A program made the position numbers and the translations under genes. Under the pieces are notes generated by a model that saw nothing but the letters and a program-made list of their open reading frames with translations, had not been told where the DNA came from and made no database searches. A stretch of DNA of 64,000 bases, taken from Brevibacillus dissolubilis. GTDB lineage: Bacteria; Bacillota; Bacilli; Brevibacillales; Brevibacillaceae. Shown piece after piece: positions 24,962 to 33,253 of the stretch. Positions within the stretch are counted from its first letter, which is position 1. Every line of letters begins with the position of its first letter. The DNA is taken from positions 496,001 to 560,000 of the forward strand of contig NZ_VCNA01000001.1 of assembly GCF_006170445.1 (NCBI RefSeq), read 5' to 3'.

Positions 24962-25558
24962 CTACTTTTTGATTACAGAAAAATTATTCTTTATTGGTTG
25001 GGGATAATCACAGCTTATCAATTTGATGTTGTATTGTTCACGCAATTCATCCGCTTGTATCATACCACCATCCACACTGGTCCCATCCTGGTATTGTTCT
25101 GAAAACGAAGCATTTGGAAAACTATGCTGATATCCTTTACTCCGCTCCTCATCGCCCATATAGTACCAAGCCGGTCCTAGGTCAAAATATATGACTTGAC
25201 TTAATGTTTTTTGGTTAGCAAATGCGATCCCTGAAGAACCATCGGTATTCAGTAAAATTATTTTTTGATTTCCGCTAGTCAGGCGCCCCTTCCATTTGCG
25301 GAATTTCCCATTCCCTTCATTCATTCCGATTCCGTCATACTCACAAATCAAAGTGTCTTCAATTACTTTCGTTTCTCCATTAATCATATAAACTAAGCGG
25401 AACGGAAACTCACCAGATGTGATTTCGGGTTTTGGTGGGTTTGGCAATGAGGAAATCCCCAAAAATATCATCACCCACGGCCCAACCGTAACATATACGA
25501 TTCCTGCAACAACAGCTATCAACACCATAATTGGTACTGAAAAAGTGTTGGTCCTCAA
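24962..25558 (-). CDS. Membrane-anchored protein coupled to the orphan lipase-like tip, candidate immunity
   Basis: The 198-residue product has one N-terminal hydrophobic segment (about residues 9-36, VPIMVLIAVVAGIVYVTVGP) and a soluble domain rich in beta-type residues. The start is TTG at 25558, overlapping the TGA of the upstream frame (TTGA) and preceded by AAAGGAGG at ten bases. This tight coupling to the toxin-tip fragment makes an immunity role likely. A membrane-anchored inhibitor would suit a lipase-type toxin acting at the envelope, but that is inference. No family recognised. Confidence 0.7.
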   Translation of the reverse strand: MRTNTFSVPIMVLIAVVAGIVYVTVGPWVMIFLGISSLPNPPKPEITSGEFPFRLVYMINGETKVIEDTLICEYDGIGMNEGNGKFRKWKGRLTSGNQKIILLNTDGSSGIAFANQKTLSQVIYFDLGPAWYYMGDEERSKGYQHSFPNASFSEQYQDGTSVDGGMIQADELREQYNIKLISCDYPQPIKNNFSVIKK

Positions 25559-25947
25559 TTATACCCTGCCTCCTTTAGCGCACTTTCGACTATCCGATCT
25601 TGCATGTCTGTTATCCAAAGGTCCTGCCAATGTCCTCCATACTGTTGAGGCAAATATACCGCTTTATCGATAGGTTTACTGAAACCCCTTTCCAAATCAG
25701 TTAGAATATCACCTTTCACGATAAATGCAGTCATGCTGGTGCTATAATTGGAAGCACTTAGCCCATATGCCTCCAGATTGACGGTTGCAGGATTGAATAT
25801 GATGCTGTTTTTATTCGATGCCACCGCATTTGCTGCTGCTTCTGCTCCTACTTTCGAGTGTCCAACCATAGTAATTTCGTTGTTTGCATAATTCTTTACA
25901 AATTCTTGCGAAGTTTTTATCGTAGTGGGAGTCTTGTGACACGGCAA
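25555..25947 (-). pseudogene. 5'-truncated lipase-like RHS toxin tip
   Basis: The open frame encodes only the C-terminal part of an alpha/beta-hydrolase domain of the type found at the ends of RHS/WapA proteins (DUF2974-like). EITMVGHSKVGAEAAANAVA carries the nucleophile Ser, but the usual GxSxG reads GHSKV, with Val in place of the last Gly. PQQYGGHWQDLW near the end should carry the catalytic His. The first five codons (TTG CCG TGT CAC AAG) come from the repeated border sequence at 25934, so translation there is not original. No RHS core is attached. I regard it as a displaced, probably inactive cassette. Confidence 0.65.
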
Positions 25948-25994
25948 TTAAAAAGAGGGAGACGTTTTTGTTTACCATTCCCTCTTCACAATGA
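25934..25994. repeat. Cassette border repeat, copy A (terminator plus GTGACACGGCAAT)
   Basis: TTGTGACACGGCAAT followed by AAAAAGAGGGAGACG, a T-rich loop and TTCCCTCT is repeated at 33254-33318 with few changes. The AGAGGGA/TCCCTCT arms make a terminator for the minus-strand immunity gene at 26169-26510. The sequences diverge immediately beyond the GTGACACGGCAA end, marking a breakpoint. A/T-rich, gene-free DNA fills the rest of the interval to 26168. Confidence 0.7.
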
Positions 25995-26168
25995 AAATGT
26001 CATATTACAATACAACAATTTTGATGGTTCATAGTCTTGCTGTTTATTTAAAGGTTCAGAGATCAAAGTATTCTTTCGATGGTTTATCATTTTAGGAACA
26101 TTTGTGTTCAACAAAGAAGGAACTAGTATAAATCAAGGTCTCCCCTTCAGCAATACATATGCAATGAA

Positions 26169-26510
26169 TCATCTGTTTGTTTCTCTGAATTTCCTAAGTT
26201 CCACGGTATCAATTTCATAGTTCCAATTAAACGCTTTATTGTCTTCAAGATTTTCATACAGATGGTTAACGATCCTTGTTTTATCTGATTTTATTTCGAT
26301 TCTGCAAGCATTTCCTATCTCCTCTTCATATACAGAAGGATTACTTAGCACTCGATCAATTACAGTAACGATTCTTTCTCCATCATATTCCCAAGGGATA
26401 TCAGAGATTAAAAAGTCCGATAACGCATCCATATTCTTTGGCAAATCAATTACTAAGGTTCTAATACCGTTTTCCAACTCTTTAACTCTAATATGATATG
26501 GTAAGCCCAT
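26169..26510 (-). CDS. Probable immunity protein of the EndoU-type toxin relic
   Basis: The 113-residue cytoplasmic protein starts 30 bases after the end of the EndoU-like tip and has a good AGGAGG site before the ATG at 26510. It begins MGLPYHIRVKELENGIRTLV and continues with alternating short strand and acidic helix segments. Such proteins follow EndoU tips in contact-dependent inhibition systems, and the sequence style (small, acidic, alpha/beta) fits, but I cannot confirm the family name. The toxin upstream is dead while this frame is intact, which suggests selection to keep immunity. Its terminator is border repeat copy A. Confidence 0.65.
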   Translation of the reverse strand: MGLPYHIRVKELENGIRTLVIDLPKNMDALSDFLISDIPWEYDGERIVTVIDRVLSNPSVYEEEIGNACRIEIKSDKTRIVNHLYENLEDNKAFNWNYEIDTVELRKFRETNR

Positions 26511-26539
26511 ACTAATTCCTCCTAACCGATTAGAATAAC

Positions 26540-28356
26540 TTAAGAATACCTAGGAAATGCAGAAATTATCTTGTTTGACGAATCTAAGTACATTTCAATT
26601 GACATACCTGATCGGGAAAGACCCCTGTACGTATTCCCTGTTACATGAACTTTATGAGAATAGGCATAGTTAATCGTGTCTATTACTTGATCTTTAGACT
26701 AATTGTCAGGAAAGAATGTAGAGTATCCTCCATTATTTGATTTTAGTTCGCCATTGAATTCTACTTGTGCTCAGTAGACACCGTGCTGATTGACTGCTGA
26801 TTTTGTTCCAGCCTTTATTTTAGCTACACCAGTGGAACCAAGCAACCAATGAAATCCAGTTCCACCTGCCCCTTCCAAAATATGTTTAAGCGCGTTAAAT
26901 TAAGAATTGGCTACTGACGCATTGAGGACCTGTAGCAGCTTTTTGAACTTTAGTTGCTTTAACAGCTGTCCCCATACTTTTTACAGTTTTAGTAGCTTTA
27001 ACCGCTTTATTAACCACTCCAGCACTCAGGAATCATATCGGTGGGATCAGTAAAACCACCTCTAATCATCATTTCAACTTCATGTGGTACTGATCCAGAA
27101 CCATACTTGTAGTAACGTTCCACATTCATATCTCTGGTTTCTTGAGAAAATCCCCACCAGTCTGACATGGTTATTTTCTCAGTCGTACCCCCGATGACAT
27201 ATACATGACCGCTCGGATCAACATACTTCAACGGATTATTCACTACATACGCATACCGATTCAAACTAAGCGGATTATCCACCTGCCCCTTATACGTATC
27301 CTCCGTAATAAACCGTCCCACACTCGGATCATAATACCTCGCCCGCAGGTAATACATCTTCGTCTCCGCATCATACATCTCTCCACTGTACGTAAACGGA
27401 TTGGACATTGTCTCCTGCTGACTGACAATATTCCCCCAAATATCATAGTCATAGGTATTCAGCGTATTACCGCCCGCACCCTTGATCTTCACAATATCCC
27501 CGTGGCTGTTCGGATAATAGTACCCGCTGTTCACCGTCGGAGCCAACACTTTTCGATAAACCAGTTGATTCCCCCAGACGTTTTGGGCCTTCACCTGATT
27601 ATTGGCATCCAACTCTTCTACCACATTACCGTTTACATAGACGTACTTGGTCGTTTGACCGTTTACCGTTTTGGTAGCACGCAGCTCACCTGGATAATAG
27701 GTGTAGGATGCTTTTACGGTGCTGTTCCCGAAGGTTTTCAAACGGTTTTTCGCATCGTAGGAATAAGCGGCTGCTCCGAGATCCAGCGGGCTGCTCGCTG
27801 TATTTGATTTGCGGTTCCCCCGGCTGTCATAGGTGTAGTCTTTTTTTGCGTTGGGGACGTTTTCGGTTATGACACGGTCGATTTTGTCATAGGCGAGTGT
27901 ATAGCTCTTGGTCGTTGAATTCACGGCCGTGATGTTGCCAAAACCGTCGTAGGTGTTGGTCTCACGCCAATCTACGGTACTGTTGGCACTGTGGGCTGTC
28001 TCTGTGATTTCACCGAATGGGTTGAATTTTTGCTCGACCTTGGTGTTATTCGGGTAGGTGACGGATACCGTCTCACCGGTGCTAGAGGTAGTATAGCCGT
28101 ACGAGATCAGTCCGGTCAATGTGCTGTTGATCTGAGAAAGACGTCCTGTCGCATCATATTTGTAGGAAATGACTGGTCCAGCGTCATGGTATTGAATGCT
28201 GTCCATCTGATCATCAACATCGGTAAAGTTCAGATATTAGATGCGTCCTAATCTGGTTACGCGGTTCACACCGATTGTAGCTGTTGTAACCATAGTTGAT
28301 GGTGACATTATCAGTTTGGTTCACCTTGCTGAACAGGTTTCCGTTGTTGTTGGCTT
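26540..28356 (-). pseudogene. RHS core with decayed EndoU-like nuclease tip
   Basis: From 28356 the minus strand encodes the end of an RHS/YD-repeat core, at first frameshifted near 28240, then open for 398 codons to 27010. The core ends at the usual RARYYDPSVGRFITEDTY and NPLSLNRYAYV block, after which a new C-terminal domain begins. Beyond a stop at 27010, other frames give ALKHILEGAGGTGFHWLL, then NQHGVY, VEFNGELKSNNGGYSTFFPD, SKDQVIDTINYAYSHK and SGMSIEMYLDSSNKIISAFP. This matches bacterial EndoU nuclease domains. Two in-frame stops (TGA after GVY, TAG after FPDN) sit where Trp (TGG) is expected, each one base change away. No 5' half or signal peptide remains. Confidence 0.8.
27252..28230 (-). 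repeat. RHS-core direct repeat, downstream copy
   Basis: This stretch is nearly identical in DNA to 34384-35362 at a constant offset of 7132 bases. Differences appear only near its upstream end (around 28000-28230). Silent positions match too, so the identity is recent or maintained by recombination rather than selection on protein alone. Confidence 0.85.
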
Positions 28357-28563
28357 ATAAATAAGCAGTAAAAAAACCTCGAAGGACTCAAATCCTTGAG
28401 GTTTATTAGTTACATGTAAAGAGCTTGTTTTACTTTTTGGTCACGTAAGTTTTAAAACTCACATACAACATTTATTGACTGATTTAGTTTATTCATTTTG
28501 GATAAAATAAGAGAATAAAAATCCTCCTTTGATTTGACTACAATACATAAAACTTGAATAGTT

Positions 28564-28977
28564 TCAGTTGCAATCATCCATTCTTTCAATTGAAATTTGA
28601 TATAGATACTTTTCATTCAAATCTAAAGAAAAATCAAAGAAAAAATGGATTCCATCTAGGGTATATGAACCGTAAATTTCATTAAATTCCCATTTATCTC
28701 CCAGCATATTTTTAACTTCCACGAAAGTGCATCCAATTCTTATACAATTTAAGAAATCCCCTTGATATTTTTCACTTACCGAAATTGACTCTAGTAAATT
28801 CGTCTTCTTCGGAATAAAGAATTTAATACTTTCGGTTTCATAAATAATTACTTCACCTGCATCAACTACTTCATATGGAAAATTAATAATGGCTCGCAGA
28901 CTGTCCGCTGTCATTCCTAAACGAAAAACCCCGACACGCTCACCTGGAATAATCTCACCATTCAAATAAGAACACAT
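28564..28977 (-). CDS. Candidate immunity protein for the orphan tip at 28979-29738
   Basis: The 137-residue product starts MCSYLNGEIIPGERVGVFRL and contains a phenylalanine-rich C-terminal part. No signal or membrane segment is seen. I prefer the ATG at 28977, preceded by GGGAGTG; a GTG at 28986 overlaps the toxin frame. It follows the tip directly, with start and stop overlapping, the organisation expected for a cognate immunity gene. The motif VFRLGMTADSLRAII recalls small SMI1- or YxiJ-like immunity proteins, without a firm assignment. A decayed copy lies at 23590-23735. Confidence 0.65.
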   Translation of the reverse strand: MCSYLNGEIIPGERVGVFRLGMTADSLRAIINFPYEVVDAGEVIIYETESIKFFIPKKTNLLESISVSEKYQGDFLNCIRIGCTFVEVKNMLGDKWEFNEIYGSYTLDGIHFFFDFSLDLNEKYLYQISIERMDDCN

Positions 28978-28978
28978 A

Positions 28979-29738
28979 TTATTCACTCCCAGCAGGAACT
29001 GAAATTGCCATCAGTATTGTTGTGTAAAAATGTGGACTATCATTGGCTGTATCCCACGTAGCCCTCCAATCCTTCATTGTACCAAAAGCCTGTGTAGCTG
29101 ACAAAGTCGGGGTTACCGAAACATAAGTCCCATCCCCGTCTATCTTGGCTTGGAACAATCCTGTAGAATTAATTGCTTCTAGAGATGTAACCCATGCTGG
29201 ATACATAAGGTTTGTTGACATGGATAATTGAAAATCGGTACCAGTTTTAGGTTTCTCTTTTCCAACAGGACCAATCATCTTACCTTTGTCTGCCGGTGTA
29301 TAACTTTGGGCATCAAAATTATCAGTCCGTCTAAATACAAAGGTTACATCACTGTCATCAAAATATCCAACTACTTTTTTAAGGTAATTACGACTTGCCT
29401 TCTTTAACATACTTCTAACATTTGGTATAGTGTCACTAATTCTCTGAGCAATATCATCATGTAATTTTTCTCTAATCTGTTTTGCTACCTCAATAAAATG
29501 TTCCCGTCGGATACGTTGAGCAGCCTGTTGGATATTTGCTTGAAGTTTCTTGTTCCCAGATGCTTTATACCAGTCTCCGGTTAATTGAATTATCTTTGCT
29601 TGATCAGTAGCAGATAACTGATTATCTATACCTTGTATCCAATGTCCATTCGGATCAATATACCTTATCGGATTATTATGCGTATACGTATACCGATTCA
29701 AACTAAGCGGATTATCTACCTGCTCCTTATACGTATCC
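28979..29738 (-). pseudogene. 5'-truncated RHS toxin tip of unknown type
   Basis: The frame begins in the last 20 codons of an RHS core (DTYKEQVDNPLSLNRYTYTH), followed by NPIRYIDPNGHW, and then about 220 residues of a unique C-terminal domain with no recognised motif. Its first half is helical and basic; the second half is rich in Ser, Thr and beta-type residues, ending TTILMAISVPAGSE. The upstream core is cut off at about 29738, where non-RHS DNA next to the IS110 element starts. A TTG at 29701 could allow translation, but no ribosome site supports it. The tip domain itself looks intact. Confidence 0.65.
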
Positions 29739-29768
29739 TAAGTTGTAAAGCTGGCTCGTAAAGAGGGA

Positions 29769-29798
29769 AGGCGGCAACCGCTCAAGTAGTTACCGCCT
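29769..29798. other. Hairpin at the end of the IS110 element
   Basis: AGGCGGCAAC at 29769-29778 pairs with GTTACCGCCT at 29789-29798 with a single G-T type mismatch. A TATTTTAT tract follows on the plus strand. It may end transcripts entering the transposase gene from the other side or be part of the element's end structure. Confidence 0.5.
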
Positions 29799-29804
29799 AT
29801 TTTA

Positions 29805-31040
29805 TCATCCTGCTTTTGTTTCTGGGAGAGGTGGGACAGTGTACGGGGTCTTGTTCTTCATCATGCCGTAGACGATGTTGACGAGCCTACGCATGACGCA
29901 GACCAAGGCTTGTCCCTTCGTCTTGCCTTCCGCTATCTTGCGGTGATAATACTCGTGGAAAAGTGGGTTACGTGGCTTCTGGCTTCCTCTCGCTACTTGG
30001 ATTTGTTGGACGGCTAGAGAGTAGAGCAAGCCGTGTAGGACACGGTTTCCCTGCTTGCTTTTCTTGTCACGCCCCTTACCGCCTGAGCTGAAATGGACTG
30101 GGGCAACTCCGGCGAAACGGGCTAGTTTGTCGGGGGAAGGGAAACGGTTGATGTCGCCTATCTCGGCTACGAGAGCGGATGCCATGACGATATCAACGCC
30201 TGTGAGCGTGTGCAGTTGAACGTCTAACAGTTTCATTAGTTCGGTTAACTCCGCTTCGATATGGGCGATTTCCTGCTGTTTAAAGCGTATGTCCCTGACG
30301 TGGCTGCGGATTAGGAAGTCTCTCGATTCTTGAAACTCTCGCTTGGTGTCGCCGTCGGCCTCGACTAGAGATAGAATCTGCTCCGCTTTCTTCGTGGAAA
30401 GAGCGTTATTACTCTCGTTACGCAAGAATTGGGCAAGTTGCTCTACCGTCACCCCCTGTAGGTGGTGCGGGGCGGGGTAGCAGTCCCAGAAAGCTAAAGC
30501 GGTTTTGCCGTCGATTACGGAAAAGAACTTGTCGTAGCTTGGATAGTGGTAACTAAGCTGAGCGTGAAGCTGGTTTTTAAGAGCGGTGAGAGCCTTGACC
30601 AGTCCTGTGCGTCTGGTTACTAGTTGCCCGATTGCCCAATACAGGTCGTGTGGGTTAGCGTCTGGCAACGTGTCTAGTTTGTTGACGAGAATACGGGCGA
30701 GACATTCAGCGTCCCAGCTATCGCTCTTTTGAGTTGTCGGATAGCTTCGGCGTTCGGCATAGGAAAGAGCCGTGTTTACCTCTTTGACGATATGCCCCTC
30801 TTCCAACAGGAAGATGGCGAGAGAGCGACCGTAACCGCCGACGTCTTCTAATCCAAAGACAGGGGTGAGTCCCTTTGTCTGGTACTTCTTGACCTCTTTT
30901 ATGAGGTTGCGGAAGGCGCTGGGGCTGTTGTCGAACTGGATTTCTCCAAGCTTTTCGTGCCAGCAATTGACGATTACGGCTGTATGGGTTCGTTTGTGTA
31001 GGTCTACACCAATGTAGATGTGCTTCTGCTTTTGATGCAA
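29805..31040 (-). CDS. IS110-family transposase
   Basis: The protein of 411 residues has the N-terminal DEDD RuvC-like domain, starting HIYIGVDLHKRTHTAVIV with the first Asp, then FGLEDVGGYGRSLA with the Glu, and SDSWDAECLARIL with the later Asp pair. The C-terminal Transposase_20 domain contains LTGVDIVMASALVAEIGDI, RFAGVAPVHFSSGGK and the essential Ser region. I place the start at the TTG at 31040, seven or eight bases after GGGGGGA. An open frame reaches 31127 without a ribosome site. The gene appears intact. Enzymes of this family recombine DNA guided by an RNA from the element's non-coding end. Confidence 0.88.
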   Translation of the reverse strand: MHQKQKHIYIGVDLHKRTHTAVIVNCWHEKLGEIQFDNSPSAFRNLIKEVKKYQTKGLTPVFGLEDVGGYGRSLAIFLLEEGHIVKEVNTALSYAERRSYPTTQKSDSWDAECLARILVNKLDTLPDANPHDLYWAIGQLVTRRTGLVKALTALKNQLHAQLSYHYPSYDKFFSVIDGKTALAFWDCYPAPHHLQGVTVEQLAQFLRNESNNALSTKKAEQILSLVEADGDTKREFQESRDFLIRSHVRDIRFKQQEIAHIEAELTELMKLLDVQLHTLTGVDIVMASALVAEIGDINRFPSPDKLARFAGVAPVHFSSGGKGRDKKSKQGNRVLHGLLYSLAVQQIQVARGSQKPRNPLFHEYYHRKIAEGKTKGQALVCVMRRLVNIVYGMMKNKTPYTVPPLPETKAG

Positions 31041-31204
31041 AGGAAGTCCCCCCTGTCTTTTGATTATGGCTCTATGTTGACGATCTGCAAGGAATGAGTG
31101 AAAAAAACGTCGGCAACCTCCGTTCAAGCGTTAGGCAGAAGCCCCGCAGCGATACGCAAGCCAGTCCGTTTTCTTCGCTGTGTGTTCCTTACTTTGTCGT
31201 TATC
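31041..31204 (-). other. Non-coding end of the IS110 element, candidate bridge-RNA region
   Basis: These 164 bases upstream of the transposase carry no open frame but have several G/C-rich complementary blocks, for example GCTTGCGTATCGCTGCGGGG. IS110-group elements encode their bridge RNA in the region upstream of the transposase gene, with a similar size. I infer the presence by position only; loops matching target and donor were not identified. Confidence 0.35.
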
Positions 31205-31441
31205 TTAGAGAGTTCTTTGTGAGTGAGTTGCTTTAGCCAGACGAATGTGAATCAGTTCTTCCCGCTGTTCCATTTCCACTTTGAAAATGGCTGTCAGGAT
31301 GTCTTCGAGCATGACCACGTTCATTTCGTGGTAGTTCTGTTTGACATAGGCATTGATTAGGTCTGTGCAGATGTTGCATGTCTGGATTCTTTGAAATACG
31401 TTCTTTTCTTCTCGTTCATAGTGGGCTAGTTTTGCGTCCAT
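31205..31441 (-). CDS. Small helical protein next to a recombinase relic
   Basis: The 78-residue product begins MDAKLAHYEREEKNVFQRI and contains a CNIC pair in TCNICTDLINAYVKQNYHE. It follows the recombinase relic by ten bases on the same strand, with AAGGGGAACATC before the ATG. It may belong to the same decayed integrative element. No family recognised. Confidence 0.55.
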   Translation of the reverse strand: MDAKLAHYEREEKNVFQRIQTCNICTDLINAYVKQNYHEMNVVMLEDILTAIFKVEMEQREELIHIRLAKATHSQRTL

Positions 31442-31451
31442 GATGTTCCCC

Positions 31452-31954
31452 TTACATAATTGCTTGATGAAGACCGATAGATTCGATCTGACCGTAGCGG
31501 TATGTGCCTTGATAGAAGTTCTTACGGTCTAGGATTCGTTTTACCTGTACTTTGGTGAAGGTCTTGCCTTGTGAAGTCTTATAGCCTTCGGCGTTTAGTT
31601 GTGCGGCCAGTTGGGATAACGACCAAGTGGGGTGCTGTGGCGCTTTAGTTCCCGTTGAATCAGGACTTTTACCATATCGGCTCTCCAAAGGCGTGAGGTG
31701 TTAAGGACGATGACTTTCTTTACGCCGAGCCATTGGAGGTCTGCAAGCATTTCTTGCAAAGCTTCACGTTCGACGGTTAGACCTTCTTCGTCTACTTTTG
31801 CACCGCTTATTCCTTCGTCTTTGTAAATGTTGACGAGTTCAAGGTTGTGAGTGGCGCAGTAACGTTCTATTTCTTCTACTTGGTAGGCTAAGCTGTAACC
31901 GTCTTTGACCTGTCCCTTCGTGGACACTCGGACGTATCCCACGACTTTTTCCAT
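31452..31954 (-). pseudogene. Serine recombinase with internal deletion and frameshift
   Basis: The N-terminal resolvase domain is well preserved: VVGYVRVSTKGQVKDGYSLA with the nucleophile Ser in VRVST, then YKDEGISGAK and VIVLNTSRLWRADM. After ELKRHSTP the frame shifts. A second frame, overlapping it, resumes with WSLSQLAAQLNAEGYKTSQG and VKRILDRKNFYQGTYRYG, which is the C-terminal recombinase DNA-binding part. About 80-120 residues that normally join the two are missing. The gene is therefore a deletion derivative and inactive. Confidence 0.8.
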
Positions 31955-31992
31955 GATGTTTCCCCCTAGTCGTTACAGGAATTAGAATTGAT

Positions 31993-32117
31993 GTTACGGT
32001 TAAGAGTAACGTTATATTCTCATTATATTACGCTTAAACGTAACGCACAATAAAATTCCTTCTTCCTAGTGATTCATCTCATGGAAGTAGGTTATAATTC
32101 TTAATACGCTTAAGCGT
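31993..32117. promoter_or_regulatory. Three operator-like palindromes between recombinase relic and XRE gene
   Basis: ACGCTTAAGCGT at 32106-32117 is a perfect 12-base palindrome. TTACGCTTAAACGTAAC at 32028-32044 and GTTACGGTTAAGAGTAAC at 31993-32010 are related imperfect copies. They occupy the divergent promoter region and are likely binding sites of the XRE repressor encoded just downstream. Confidence 0.6.
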
Positions 32118-32145
32118 TATTTTTAGATTGATTGGGGGAGAGACC

Positions 32146-32346
32146 ATGCCTGTCCATGTCAGGCTGAAAGAGATTCTTGCCGAACGTGGCATGTCTCAGC
32201 GTGAATTGGCACGATTAACAGGGCTGCGGGCAAGTACCATTAATCATCTTTGCTCAGACAAGGTTGACCGAGTCTATCTAGAGACTTTGGACGTTATCTG
32301 TAAGAGGCTAGATATTCGTATTGAACAGCTTTTAGAAGTAGAATAA
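32146..32346 (+). CDS. XRE/Cro-type transcriptional regulator, 66 residues
   Basis: The product is a single helix-turn-helix domain: LAERGMSQRELARLTGLRAS forms helices two and three. The C-terminal part ends in LDIRIEQLLEVE, as in compact Cro/YozG-like regulators. The ATG at 32146 follows GGGGGAGAGACC. It is the only plus-strand gene in this segment and is divergent from the recombinase relic, with palindromic operators between them, suggesting autoregulation and control of the element. Confidence 0.8.
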   Translation: MPVHVRLKEILAERGMSQRELARLTGLRASTINHLCSDKVDRVYLETLDVICKRLDIRIEQLLEVE

Positions 32347-32363
32347 CGCTGGTGACTATTCGA

Positions 32364-33074
32364 TCAAGAGGCTCGATTTCTCTGCGTCTTTCCAACGCTC
32401 TCCCTGTGGCTAGGCGGTTCTTCGTCTAGCCTTGTTATTTTTTCTCGAATGGATGCACGTAATCTTCGGATTGTCTCGTGATGTCGCACGCCCATATCCT
32501 TCGCTAAATCTTTAAGAGACATTGCGGGTTCGGTATATAGCCGATACAGCAGGTCTCTTTCCTGCTGAGAAAATATGTCGTCTTCTAACAGCAATTTTAC
32601 CCATACCTGTTTTTCTACATCTACGTTGCTCGGCACGATACTCTCGTCTAAGGAAATTATTTCTCTCTGGAAGCGATCCTTCTTGGATGTCGCCTTTCTA
32701 ATCACGTCGATTGCTCTGCGGTGAATGGCTAGATCAATCGTTTCATACAGGGTAAACTCGCCGTACCACGTGTAGTTCTCACAAACTGTCCACACTTCCT
32801 TCCAGAACACTGTCTCGAAATCATGGCTGGAAAGCCCCCGTCCTGCCCACCTTCTGCCGTAATCTTCTGCTCTACTACGGATTGTTTGGGTAATGATCTC
32901 GTGCCTTAACAAGTCATCCATGTCTCTCGTGAGAGCGAACTCTCTCCAAGCGTTTTCGAGGCGCACGATTTTTTGTCTCCGAGATTTGCTCATACGCTCT
33001 AAACGTTTCTCGGTTCTTTGGTGCATTAATTCCAAGTCAGAAGGTTGATTCTTGCGAATCTGAGACTTATTCAT
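32364..33074 (-). CDS. Sigma-70-like or HTH regulator of a mobile element
   Basis: The 236-residue product has a helical N-terminal half with Arg/Lys-rich segments and LYETIDLAIHRRAIDVIRKATS, which resembles a sigma-70 region 2 core. The C-terminal part has QQERDLLYRLYTEPAMSLKD followed by AKDMGVRHHETIRRLRASIR, a region 4-type helix-turn-helix. Such genes are frequent in phage-like elements and plasmids. The start at the ATG at 33074 is tentative (a GTG at 33086 has GAAGGGAA too close). It converges with the XRE gene. Confidence 0.6.
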   Translation of the reverse strand: MNKSQIRKNQPSDLELMHQRTEKRLERMSKSRRQKIVRLENAWREFALTRDMDDLLRHEIITQTIRSRAEDYGRRWAGRGLSSHDFETVFWKEVWTVCENYTWYGEFTLYETIDLAIHRRAIDVIRKATSKKDRFQREIISLDESIVPSNVDVEKQVWVKLLLEDDIFSQQERDLLYRLYTEPAMSLKDLAKDMGVRHHETIRRLRASIREKITRLDEEPPSHRESVGKTQRNRAS

Positions 33075-33253
33075 GGTTTCCAGCACTTCCCTTCGGTAAA
33101 TGTGTGCGAAAGTCGAGTGAATTTACGAATGTATTTATGAGTGAGCCGAAGGTGAACTCATAAACGCCACCACTAAAAAGGAGGAAGGATACACTAGCCA
33201 ACAAAGGAACTGTCAATGAGATACATCACTTAATGTCGTAGGGATTGTTTAGT

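Larger units (their letters stand above)
29739..31204 (-). mobile_element. IS110-family insertion sequence (approximate limits)
   Basis: A DEDD transposase gene is flanked by short non-coding ends with no long terminal inverted repeats, as usual in IS110. The left limit is the sudden end of the RHS frame at about 29738. The right limit is less sure and is set at the next gene. Both ends contain a related block: GGCGGCAACCGCTCAAG at 29770-29786 and GTCGGCAACCTCCGTTCAAG near 31110. Confidence 0.65.

Noticed and set aside
27205-27807. Plus-strand frames inside the RHS core (also 34238-34939)
   Set aside because: They are antisense shadows, identical in both copies because the DNA repeat is identical.
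31041-31127. Longer N-terminus for the IS110 transposase
   Set aside because: The extra residues have no family similarity and fall in the non-coding end; a G-rich ribosome site precedes the TTG at 31040.
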